Of a DNA stretch of 38,530 nucleotides, positions 25,194 through 32,482 are shown piece by piece. The position numbers and the translations under genes are program-made. Positions within the stretch are counted from its first letter, which is position 1, and each line of letters opens with the position of its first letter. The DNA comes from Bacteroidales bacterium. GTDB lineage: Bacteria > Bacteroidota > Bacteroidia > Bacteroidales > Tenuifilaceae. The stretch spans positions 1-38,530 of the forward strand of contig JAGPEQ010000016.1 in the NCBI GenBank assembly GCA_018056955.1, given 5' to 3'. Under the pieces are notes generated by a model. That model saw nothing but the letters and a program-made list of their open reading frames with translations, ran no database searches and was not told the DNA's origin.

Positions 25194-25721
25194 ATGGCAA
25201 TAATCAAACCCTTGAGGGGAATTACACCTAAAATTGGTAAGAACTGCTTTATTGCTGAGACTGCAGTGATAATAGGTGATGTTGAAATTGGCGATGATTG
25301 CAGTATTTGGTACGGCGCTGTGCTTCGTGGCGATGTTAACTCCATTAGAATAGGTAACAGGGTTAATATCCAGGATAATGCGGTGCTTCACACTACCTAC
25401 CAGAAAACAACCATCGAGGTTGGCGATGATGTATCGATTGGACATGGTGTAATACTTCATGGCGCCCAGGTAAGCCGGGGAGCCTTGCTAGGAATGGGTT
25501 GTACTGTTATGGACAACGCTAAAGTTGGCGAAGGAGCAATAGTTGCTGCCAACGCACTGGTATTGGAGAACACTGTTGTTGAACCCGCATGTGTTTATGC
25601 AGGAGTTCCAGCCCGTTTTGTCAAAAAGGTTGCCCCTGAACTTAGCCGCGAAACCAATGAGCGTATTGCCCGCAACTACCTCTTTTACTCAGGCTGGTAT
25701 AAAGATGGTGATGCAAAGTGA
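25194..25721 (+). CDS. Gamma-carbonic anhydrase family protein
   Basis: A 175-residue left-handed beta-helix protein built from hexapeptide repeats. The three zinc ligands expected of gamma-carbonic anhydrases are present: His66 (NAVLHTT), His84 and His89 (SIGHGVILHG). RGDVNSIRIGNRVNIQDN is the usual preceding segment. The YrdA/PaaY-type relatives often show weak or no CO2-hydration activity, so the enzyme role is likely but not assured. The first in-frame ATG (25189) hits a stop after four codons, and the true start is 25194. The downstream thioredoxin-like gene begins 50 bases later and may share the transcript. Confidence 0.92.
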   Translation: MAIIKPLRGITPKIGKNCFIAETAVIIGDVEIGDDCSIWYGAVLRGDVNSIRIGNRVNIQDNAVLHTTYQKTTIEVGDDVSIGHGVILHGAQVSRGALLGMGCTVMDNAKVGEGAIVAANALVLENTVVEPACVYAGVPARFVKKVAPELSRETNERIARNYLFYSGWYKDGDAK

Positions 25722-25771
25722 TATTAAGGCATTATTTTTGAACTCATTTACCGTTAACCAAAATCAAAACC

Positions 25772-26326
25772 ATGAAAAACAGAATCTGGGTTTTAACTAT
25801 TTGGATGCTTGGCATATCCGCTTCGGTTTCCATAGCACAAGAAACAAAAATCAACTGGATTGAAATAGATAGGGCTTTTGAGGTAAACGAAAAAACGCCC
25901 CGAAAAATATTCATCGATGTTTATACCGACTGGTGTGGCTGGTGTAAGAAGATGGATGAGAATACTTTTACCAACCCTGTAATAGCCTCGTACCTCACCC
26001 AAAAGTTTCATGCCGTAAAGTTCAATGCCGAAGGTTCAAAAGATATAACATATAAAGGTAAGGTATACAAGAATAAGGGGCAGGGGCAGGGGCAACGCAA
26101 TCCGCATGAGTTTGCTATAGCTATTCTACAAGGAAGGTTATCGTATCCCTCAATAGTGTTTATGGACGAGAACAATAACCTAATTACCTACATTGCCGGA
26201 TACCTTACTCCTGAACAGCTAGAACCAATAATGGCTTACATTGAAAGCGATGCTTACAAAACCCAGAAATGGGAAGATTTTCGGGCAAAGTTTGTAAGTA
26301 AACTAAATACAGTAGCAAATCCTTAA
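25772..26326 (+). CDS. Secreted thioredoxin-like protein (WCGWC)
   Basis: A 184-residue protein with a signal peptide (cleavage near SIAQE) and a thioredoxin fold of the thioredoxin_7 / DsbD-C type. The redox site is DWCGWCKKM (Cys55, Cys58) and the cis-proline is in LSYPSIVFMD. It should act in the periplasm on disulfides or as a heme/cytochrome maturation helper; which one is unknown. The insert KGKVYKNKGQGQGQRNP contains three tandem GGGGCA hexamers (26077-26094) that read GQGQGQ, a possible slippage site. Its stop codon directly abuts the stop of the convergent DUF4831 gene. Confidence 0.85.
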   Translation: MKNRIWVLTIWMLGISASVSIAQETKINWIEIDRAFEVNEKTPRKIFIDVYTDWCGWCKKMDENTFTNPVIASYLTQKFHAVKFNAEGSKDITYKGKVYKNKGQGQGQRNPHEFAIAILQGRLSYPSIVFMDENNNLITYIAGYLTPEQLEPIMAYIESDAYKTQKWEDFRAKFVSKLNTVANP

Positions 26327-27427
26327 TCACTTACCTGGAAAATTAACAGGCAGTTGGGCTAGCAGTCCATACTGGAATATGCTTAAACGCTTTTCAACAA
26401 GTAGCTGCTTGCCATCAATAACTCTCATGTTAACTGCAACGGGTATCCTGTAGTAAAACCTGTCGATTTTGGCTTTTAAAGCAATGGTTTCCAGGCTATT
26501 CTTAGTAGCATCAATATTCTCAGGATATTCAGGTTGATCAAACTCAATGAGTATTGGGCGTCCGGAAAGGTCGGTTGATGAAAGCAATCCTTTGCTTTCG
26601 GAAAAACGGAAAAGGATAGCGCTCTCGCCTTCGGTGTTCGAAGGAATGAAGCTATAGGTTTGAGTGAATGTGTGAGTAAACCTTTTACCTACAAATAGTG
26701 CCAGATATTCGTCCTCCAGCCTTTGAAGTTCCTTCAAAATCAACTTAAGTGCATCGCCACTGAATGGATGGTCGATATCAGGGGTAAGAAAATCGAGCCT
26801 TTTTTTTCGGATGCTAAAAATAAAATCGGCTGCCTCCTTAGCTTTTTCCTCAAGGTTGCGTTCAATGGTCATTGAACGCTGTATGGGCACCCTTACGTAA
26901 ACACTGTCGCGCAGGGTTCTACCATAAAATGTAGTTGATTCCTCGGCAACAAAAGGGTTAACCGATAAATCCTTATAAATTACCTCTCCTTTACTGCTTA
27001 CTTCTTTGTTTTTAGCAATGGCTCTACTTTCAGGGGTTTGGTTAACAGGTAATATTAACCCTTCATTAGAAAGATTTATAAAGTTACCATAACCCTTTCC
27101 CGATGGGTAAATAGCAAAGACTGCTTTGGGATCCGGTTCAGCGGTGGTTTCTACATCTATTTTCTCAATTAGATACTCAACCTTTTCGGTATTACTTACC
27201 CCGTCGATACCCAAAAACTTTTTGGCATAATCGGCATATGGGCCGGGGAAATATTCGCTTTGAGAGCTAACAACCTTTACGTAAACCACTGTTCGGGGTA
27301 ACGAATAGTAAACTGCAACTTTTTTATAGTCAATTGTTTTACCAGCCGGTTCAACTTGAATGGTTTTACTATTACAGCCCAATAATACAAGGGATAGAAC
27401 TGCTAAGAAAAGATTTTTACTCATCAT
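26327..27427 (-). CDS. DUF4831 family lipoprotein
   Basis: A 366-residue predicted lipoprotein: MMSKNLFLAVLSLVLLGC ends in a lipobox (Cys18). The rest is soluble and matches the Bacteroidota DUF4831 family by its YSLPRTVVYVKV, PGPYADYAKKFLGIDGV and STTFYGRTLRDSVYVRVPI stretches. No enzymatic motif is visible and the function is unknown. Its start overlaps the end of the nnr gene by 11 bases, so the two are translationally coupled. A second ATG one codon later is equally possible. Confidence 0.8.
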   Translation of the reverse strand: MMSKNLFLAVLSLVLLGCNSKTIQVEPAGKTIDYKKVAVYYSLPRTVVYVKVVSSQSEYFPGPYADYAKKFLGIDGVSNTEKVEYLIEKIDVETTAEPDPKAVFAIYPSGKGYGNFINLSNEGLILPVNQTPESRAIAKNKEVSSKGEVIYKDLSVNPFVAEESTTFYGRTLRDSVYVRVPIQRSMTIERNLEEKAKEAADFIFSIRKKRLDFLTPDIDHPFSGDALKLILKELQRLEDEYLALFVGKRFTHTFTQTYSFIPSNTEGESAILFRFSESKGLLSSTDLSGRPILIEFDQPEYPENIDATKNSLETIALKAKIDRFYYRIPVAVNMRVIDGKQLLVEKRLSIFQYGLLAQLPVNFPGK

Positions 27428-28931
27428 TGTTGGTTATGTGTTGGAATGCTTTACAAATATAGTTCACAATGTCCGAAGCACACAAGCTAATTTGTCCAAA
27501 TTCGTCGGCGGCCAAGTCGCCTGCAAGGCCATGGATATAAACACCGGTAATGGCAGCATCGGCCGGGGGAAGCCCACGAGCAAGCAATCCGGTAATTATT
27601 CCACTAAGAACATCGCCGCTTCCTCCGGTTGCCATCCCCGGATTTCCTGTGGAGTTGAAATGAACATTGCCACTGGGCAATACTACCCTTGTGTAGGCTC
27701 CTTTTAGAACAATTATCACCCCGTATTTTTGTGCCATTTCTCTTGCACGTTCAAGCCTCTCCCAGCTACACTGCGATTTCCCAAAAAGTCGATCGAACTC
27801 TCCGGGATGTGGTGTTAAAATCAATGCATTGTTAACACTATTGAGTACATCAATATTCCTTGAAAGTAAGTTTAGTCCATCGGCATCTACCACCAAAGGT
27901 AATTGGCAGGTTTTAATCAACTTGACGAGCATTTGATCGGTTTCGGTACTTTGTGCAATGCCTGGGCCCACGCAAACCGCTTGATATCGATCCAACTCAG
28001 GGAATTGGGTAATGTGAGTTTCACAGCTATCGATGCTAGTTAAGGCTTCAGGAACATTTACCTGGGCAATGGTATAGCCTACCTTGGGAATATGCATTGT
28101 TACTAATCCTACCCCACTCCTCACAACCGATTTAGCACATAGGCAAGCCGCTCCCATCATCCCGTTGGAACCTGCAATAACTAGAGCATGCCCGTAAGTC
28201 CCTTTATGGGCAAAGGTTGACAACTGGAAAAAATCGGTTTTGATACTACTTGCCGTGGTATAATGGTACGGTGTAGCCGTATTTTCAATAGCCTCCGTAT
28301 GCAGACCAATGGGTAGAACTACCCAGCGCTTTAAAAATTGCTCATTTTCTGGCATAAAAAAAGCCAGCTTGGGAAACTGTAAGCTAAGACAGTAGTCGGA
28401 CTTTACCACAGGGTTATTGTTGGGTACTGGATTGGCCTCGCCAAAAAGACCCGAGGGAATATCAATAGCGATAACCTTAGCCCCCGATGAGTTGATATGC
28501 TCAATTAGTTGAGCAGCAACCCCTTCAATGGATCGACTAAGCCCCGAACCGTATAGGGCATCAACTACCAGATCATCGGTATGAATTTCAGGAAAATCGG
28601 ATTGATGTTTAACTAAAAATAATTCCGGCGTTAACTCCTTTAGACGATCAAGATTTGTTAAAAAGTCGGCTGAGTAAGAATCGGCTTTTAAGTAGTAACA
28701 GTGCGCGTTAAAGCCCGTATTAATTAGCAAACGAGCCAATGCAAGCCCATCGCCCCCGTTATTACCGGGGCCACAAAAGATTTTAATCCTTCGATTCTTA
28801 TGGTATTTGCTTCGAAACCAGTTGAAAATGGCTGTTGCAGCCCGTTCCATCAAATCAATTGACTCAATGGGTTCGTTTTCTATGGTATAAGCATCGATGC
28901 TTTTGATCTGGCTTGTTTTGAATACTTTCAT
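27417..28931 (-). CDS. nnr: Bifunctional NAD(P)HX epimerase / ADP-dependent dehydratase
   Basis: Repairs hydrated NAD(P)H: the N-terminal YjeF_N half (about 1-215) epimerises NAD(P)HX and the C-terminal ribokinase-like half (about 225-504) dehydrates the S form using ADP. Epimerase motifs are FCGPGNNGGDGLALARLL and DALYGSGLSR. Dehydratase motifs are VIAGSNGMMGAA, LTPHPGEFDRL and GNPGMATGGSGDVLSGIITG. The 504-residue length matches the fused family. The ATG at 28931 fits the family start MKVFKTSQIKSIDAYTI. It leads a two-gene unit with the DUF4831 gene. No clear promoter box is seen in the repeat-rich gap upstream. Confidence 0.93.
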   Translation of the reverse strand: MKVFKTSQIKSIDAYTIENEPIESIDLMERAATAIFNWFRSKYHKNRRIKIFCGPGNNGGDGLALARLLINTGFNAHCYYLKADSYSADFLTNLDRLKELTPELFLVKHQSDFPEIHTDDLVVDALYGSGLSRSIEGVAAQLIEHINSSGAKVIAIDIPSGLFGEANPVPNNNPVVKSDYCLSLQFPKLAFFMPENEQFLKRWVVLPIGLHTEAIENTATPYHYTTASSIKTDFFQLSTFAHKGTYGHALVIAGSNGMMGAACLCAKSVVRSGVGLVTMHIPKVGYTIAQVNVPEALTSIDSCETHITQFPELDRYQAVCVGPGIAQSTETDQMLVKLIKTCQLPLVVDADGLNLLSRNIDVLNSVNNALILTPHPGEFDRLFGKSQCSWERLERAREMAQKYGVIIVLKGAYTRVVLPSGNVHFNSTGNPGMATGGSGDVLSGIITGLLARGLPPADAAITGVYIHGLAGDLAADEFGQISLCASDIVNYICKAFQHITNNDE

Positions 28932-29140
28932 TGATTCAGGCTATAGTGCTAAGTTACTAATTTTTCCCGATTGTTTATCCTGAACAGGTCAATTGTAAAA
29001 AATCCATTGATGAATCTCCTCTATAAATGTATCCCTCTCCCTTTTTTTAACCCGGTTGATTATGTTAATCCATGGTATTTAGATTTAACAGTTCAACTTC
29101 CCTATAACTCCCTATATCTCCGTCATATTCTTAATTCTTC

Positions 29141-29168
29141 CGGTTCACGGCTCACGGTTCACGGTTCA
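29141..29168 (+). repeat. Heptamer tandem repeat, CGGTTCA x4
   Basis: Four contiguous 7-base units: CGGTTCA, CGGCTCA, CGGTTCA, CGGTTCA, followed by CG. Only one base differs among the units. Confidence 0.85.
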
Positions 29169-29210
29169 CGAACATAAAGCTCTCCAACCCCCTCATATCC
29201 TCAATTCTTC

Positions 29211-29238
29211 TTTTAACTTTACACTTTTCACTTTTCAC
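29211..29238 (+). repeat. Heptamer tandem repeat, TTTTCAC-type x4
   Basis: Four 7-base units in register: TTTTAAC, TTTACAC, TTTTCAC, TTTTCAC. The first two have diverged. It lies 42 bases after the CGGTTCA tract. Confidence 0.8.
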
Positions 29239-29437
29239 TAGTTCTAACCCCCTCTAACTTCCTCTAACTCCATCATATTCCGCTCATTCCTACTCATTCC
29301 TCTAATCCCGTCTGAATCTGTTAAATCATGGCACTTCGGTTAATTGTATTTACAAATTAAAACCAATAAATGGTTATCGCTTTTAACATTTAGGTAAAAT
29401 AAGCTTAACAAAAACATTATACAACATAATTTGTGGA

Positions 29438-29468
29438 TTTGGAAATAAACCATTAAATACTATTTTTG
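29438..29468 (+). promoter_or_regulatory. Promoter of the POT transporter gene
   Basis: TTTG (29438-29441), a 19-base spacer and TATTTTTG (29461-29468) match the Bacteroidetes consensus exactly. Transcription would start near 29475, giving a leader of about 35 bases before the ATG at 29511. Confidence 0.7.
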
Positions 29469-29510
29469 TCAATCTTGAAAAATTGAAGATAAACCAAAAC
29501 CATAATTTAT

Positions 29511-31319
29511 ATGTTGAAAAATCATCCTAAAGGACTACTGGTAGCGTTCTTCTCCAACATGGGAGAGCGTTTCGGTTTCTACACCATGATGGCCATCCTG
29601 GTGTTATTTCTCCAAGCCAAGTATGGCCTATCGGCCGAGGAAGCCGGTGGTTACTACAGCTGGTTTTACTTTGCCATTTATGCGTTAGCCCTTATTGGTG
29701 GATTAATAGCCGATGCAACCAATAGGTATAAAACAGTAATTCTGCTGGGGATAATCATTATGTTTGGGGGCTACGCAATGATTGCCATGCCTGGCATGAG
29801 CCTAACCATGACATTACTTGGGCTTTTCATCATTGCATTTGGGAATGGCTTATTCAAAGGTAACCTGCAGGCAGTAGTTGGCCAGATGTACGACAACCCT
29901 GAATACTCAAAGGTTCGCGATACTGGTTTCATGATTTTTTATATGGGTATAAATGTAGGTGCATTCTTTGCCCCATTTGTTGCAACCGGTATCCGTAACT
30001 GGTTCCTTCGCAGCCAAGGCTTTGAGCACGATGCCAGCCTACCCTCGCTTTGCCATGCATTCCTAAACGGTAAGGTAACCGATCCTGAGTCGCTCGCAAA
30101 GTTCGAAAGCCTTGCCAGCAAGGTTTCGGGTGCCACTATTACCGGTACTGAACAGCTCACCGATTTTGCTCATAAATACATTGATGCCTTTTCGCGCGGG
30201 TATAACTGGGCTTTTGGTGTTGCTGCAGTTGCAATGGTGATCTCGCTACTTGTATATGTAATTTTCAACAAAAAATTACCCAATAAGGAGAAAAAAGTTA
30301 GCACTACACCAGCTGCGGGATCGCTATTTACCAAAAAGAACCTTCTAAACGTAATTGTACCCATTGCCCTTGTATTATTGACTGGAGCGATTTTCTGGTT
30401 ACTCGGAGCCGAAATTGCTTTAGGATTGGCCATTGGTCTATTCTTTGGCTTTGTGGCCATGATGTTCATGATGTCAACCAAGGAAGAACTTCCAAAGGTT
30501 ACCTCGCTTCTACTCGTATTTGTGGTTGTAATCTTTTTCTGGATGTCGTTCCACCAGAACGGTTTAACCTTGACCCTATTTGCCCGCGACTATACCGTTA
30601 AGGAGGTTGGACCTTTCACCAATATCTTCTTCAACATATGGTCAATGCTTTCATTTATTGGCACCATTGCTGGGTTGGTGTTAATGTTTGCCCGTAAACA
30701 GATTCGTGAGAGAATGATTGGACTGGTAATGTTTCTTGGCCTTGGTTACCTAACCTACTACCAGGCTATCAAATTTGGGGCTTCCAACCCAATTGCCCCC
30801 GAGGTTTTCCAATCGTTTAACCCATTGTTCATAGTAGTGCTTACATTCCCTGTTATGGGTGCTTTTGCCTGGATGAACAAACGGAATATTGAGCCCTCAA
30901 CCCCTAAGAAAATAGGTATAGGGATGATAATTGCTGCAATTGGATTTGTGGTTGTGCTGTTGAGTTCAATTCACCTAATAGCTCCCAAAACCATTGAGGC
31001 GCAAGGGCTAACCGAATGGGGCAGGGTTTCGCCTTACTGGCTAATTAGCAGCTACCTGATTCTAACCATTGCTGAGTTATTCCTCAGCCCAATGGGATTG
31101 TCGTTTGTATCAAAGGTTGCTCCTCAACGCTTCCAGGGATTAATGCAGGGTGGTTGGCTACTTGCTACTGCCATTGGAAACAAGTTGCTTTTTGTAGGCA
31201 GCTTCTTCTGGGAAAGAATTGAGCTATGGCAGCTCTGGACAATCTTTATTGTTTGCTGCTTACTCTCGGCAATTTTCATCTTCTCCATTATGCGTAGGTT
31301 GGAAGAAGCAACCAAGTAA
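29511..31319 (+). CDS. POT/PTR family peptide transporter
   Basis: Proton-coupled di/tripeptide importer of the major facilitator superfamily, 602 residues with about 14 predicted helices. The family signatures are visible: ERFGFYTMMAIL near the N-terminus (ExxERFxYY type), GLIADATNRYKTV and GNGLFKGNLQAVVGQMY, plus FHQNGLTLTLFARDY. A soluble insert between about residues 165 and 230 replaces the usual inter-bundle loop, as in other Bacteroidota members. It is monocistronic, with its own promoter and a hairpin terminator after the stop. Peptide specificity is inferred from the family. Confidence 0.92.
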   Translation: MLKNHPKGLLVAFFSNMGERFGFYTMMAILVLFLQAKYGLSAEEAGGYYSWFYFAIYALALIGGLIADATNRYKTVILLGIIIMFGGYAMIAMPGMSLTMTLLGLFIIAFGNGLFKGNLQAVVGQMYDNPEYSKVRDTGFMIFYMGINVGAFFAPFVATGIRNWFLRSQGFEHDASLPSLCHAFLNGKVTDPESLAKFESLASKVSGATITGTEQLTDFAHKYIDAFSRGYNWAFGVAAVAMVISLLVYVIFNKKLPNKEKKVSTTPAAGSLFTKKNLLNVIVPIALVLLTGAIFWLLGAEIALGLAIGLFFGFVAMMFMMSTKEELPKVTSLLLVFVVVIFFWMSFHQNGLTLTLFARDYTVKEVGPFTNIFFNIWSMLSFIGTIAGLVLMFARKQIRERMIGLVMFLGLGYLTYYQAIKFGASNPIAPEVFQSFNPLFIVVLTFPVMGAFAWMNKRNIEPSTPKKIGIGMIIAAIGFVVVLLSSIHLIAPKTIEAQGLTEWGRVSPYWLISSYLILTIAELFLSPMGLSFVSKVAPQRFQGLMQGGWLLATAIGNKLLFVGSFFWERIELWQLWTIFIVCCLLSAIFIFSIMRRLEEATK

Positions 31320-31343
31320 AAATCAATTATACTTCTCTTAATC

Positions 31344-31369
31344 AGTGGGTGCCCATTCAGGTACCCACT
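31344..31369 (+). terminator. Terminator of the POT transporter gene
   Basis: Stem AGTGGGTGCC (31344-31353) pairs with 31360-31369 (one G-T pair) around a 6-base loop, followed by eight T in a row. Confidence 0.85.
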
Positions 31370-31517
31370 TTTTTTTAAAAATGTTAGTGCACATGGTTTT
31401 GATTTGGATTGAGTTTCAAGAATACACTTTTGGGTTCCTAATATCTGACTTAAGCTTCCTTGCCTTTCCCTTGTAAAAATAATTTTCCGAAAATGGTGAT
31501 TGTTAAATTAATTGCAC

Positions 31518-31525
31518 TACCTTTG
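31518..31525 (+). promoter_or_regulatory. Putative -7 box for the RRM protein gene
   Basis: TACCTTTG matches TAnnTTTG. A TTG (31500-31502) lies 15 bases upstream, shorter than ideal. Use of this box would give a leader of about 120 bases. Confidence 0.5.
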
Positions 31526-31654
31526 CAGCGAATTGAGAAACGCTTCAACTAAGAATATTTTGCCGTATCTAGCCGATTCCCGACAAAACTTCGGTTAAGC
31601 AAGACCTCAGTTAACAAACAATTTTATTTATCAATCACAATCTAATTTTAGTGT

Positions 31655-32029
31655 ATGAACATTTACGTGTCAGGTCTGAGTTACCGCATTAACGATGACG
31701 ACCTAAGGCAACTATTCGAAGAGTATGGCCAGATTAACTCGGCCAAAGTAATTACCGACAGGGAAACAGGGCGTTCGAGAGGATTCGGCTTTGTTGAGAT
31801 GGCCAATGATGAAGAGGCCCGTACTGCAATTGAGGAACTTACCGGCGCTGAATACGATGGTAAGGTAATCAGCGTTTCAGAAGCAAAACCCAAAACCGAC
31901 AAGCCCCGCAACGGTGGTGGATTCAACCGTGAGCGTCGTGGCGGTGGTTACGGTGAACGTCGTGGCGGTTACAGCCGCGAGGGTCGCGATAGCCGTGGTG
32001 GCGGTCGCGGTGGCAGAAGGGATTACTAG
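31655..32029 (+). CDS. RNA-binding protein with RRM domain and RGG-rich tail
   Basis: A 124-residue protein: one RNA recognition motif (residues 1-78) with RNP2 IYVSGL (3-8) and RNP1 RGFGFVEM (42-49), then a Gly/Arg-rich tail (about 86-122) with repeated RRGG units. RRM proteins of this kind are widespread in Bacteroidota, which mostly lack Hfq and ProQ, and are candidates for global post-transcriptional regulators. Targets here are unknown. The gene stands alone, with a possible promoter about 130 bases upstream and a strong terminator just after the stop. The long leader suggests control at the RNA level, perhaps by the protein itself (inference). Confidence 0.93.
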   Translation: MNIYVSGLSYRINDDDLRQLFEEYGQINSAKVITDRETGRSRGFGFVEMANDEEARTAIEELTGAEYDGKVISVSEAKPKTDKPRNGGGFNRERRGGGYGERRGGYSREGRDSRGGGRGGRRDY

Positions 32030-32053
32030 GATTCTTTCAAGTATACCAAGTAG

Positions 32054-32077
32054 AAAGGCAGCCATTTGGCTGCCTTT
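32054..32077 (+). terminator. Terminator of the RRM protein gene
   Basis: A 10-bp stem, AAAGGCAGCC (32054-32063) with 32068-32077, closes on a 4-base loop ATTT and runs into six T. It stands seven bases before the end of the convergent membrane-protein gene and may partly serve it too. Confidence 0.85.
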
Positions 32078-32083
32078 TTTATT

Positions 32084-32461
32084 TTACCTCTGTAAACGTT
32101 CCACTCTTGTTGCAAAGTACTTGGTGCTGCCCCGCCAGGGAACCCTGATATAGCGTTTCTTGTAATGTATGTTTACCCTTTCACCACTTAGAGCTACCTG
32201 CTCTAGCTCCTTTACAAGTTCATGATTACTGGGTTCAACCGAAAAATCGAAGGTTTCAGCAATGGGGCTGGTTCCCCTTAATGCGCCAAACGACTCAAGG
32301 CCTAACTTGGCCTCATAGGTTTTGAATATCAAACCTTTCTGGCTAATACGAATTATTTTCCCTGCCATTACGCCTTCCTCATAAGTACCCCAGTAAAGGA
32401 ATGCAGCTATAGCAACTAGTAATAGCGCAATGAAAAAAAGTATCCTACGAATGATCTTCAT
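32084..32461 (-). CDS. Small single-TM protein, function unknown
   Basis: About 125 residues from the ATG at 32461 (a TTG at 32473 is less likely). One N-terminal helix (about 5-26) is followed by a soluble, mainly beta domain with EEGVMAGKIIRISQKGLIFKTYE and VNIHYKKRYIRVPWRGST. I recognise the 'GxxxGxIxxISxKGxIFKTYEGxL' stretch from short Bacteroidota proteins, some of which carry the unsupported name 6-phosphogluconate dehydrogenase; there is no dehydrogenase motif here. It starts 21 bases after the aldehyde:ferredoxin oxidoreductase stop and may be co-transcribed with it. Confidence 0.72.
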   Translation of the reverse strand: MKIIRRILFFIALLLVAIAAFLYWGTYEEGVMAGKIIRISQKGLIFKTYEAKLGLESFGALRGTSPIAETFDFSVEPSNHELVKELEQVALSGERVNIHYKKRYIRVPWRGSTKYFATRVERLQR

Positions 32462-32482
32462 TTTTTTCGTCAAATATAACTA

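Larger units (their letters stand above)
28932..29510. other. 579-base divergent intergenic region with pyrimidine-rich short repeats
   Basis: Lies between nnr (minus) and the POT transporter (plus). I see no convincing gene: the 68-codon frame at 28971-29177 is composed of low-complexity sequence. The middle (about 29090-29300) is C/T-rich on the plus strand and holds two heptamer tracts plus near-repeats of about 10 bases (e.g. CCTCTAACTT/CCTCTAACTC). The last 75 bases hold the transporter promoter. Confidence 0.7.
31320..31654. other. 335-base gap: transporter terminator and RRM gene leader
   Basis: Holds the terminator at 31344-31369 and a -7 box at 31518-31525, then about 120 bases of untranslated leader before the RRM start. 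I see no gene in it. Confidence 0.65.

Noticed and set aside
28971-29177. 68-codon plus-strand frame in the nnr/POT gap
   Set aside because: Composed of pyrimidine-rich repeats, with no domain, no ribosome-binding context and no continuity with either neighbour.
29141-29238. CRISPR array
   Set aside because: Repeats are 7 bases with no spacers and no cas genes nearby.
31877-32153. Antisense and alternate frames over the RGG tail of the RRM gene
   Set aside because: Their Thr/Val/Ala-rich products are by-products of the Gly/Arg codon repeats.
32084-32461. 6-phosphogluconate dehydrogenase, a name sometimes given to relatives
   Set aside because: Only about 125 residues with one helix; no Rossmann motif or catalytic residues.
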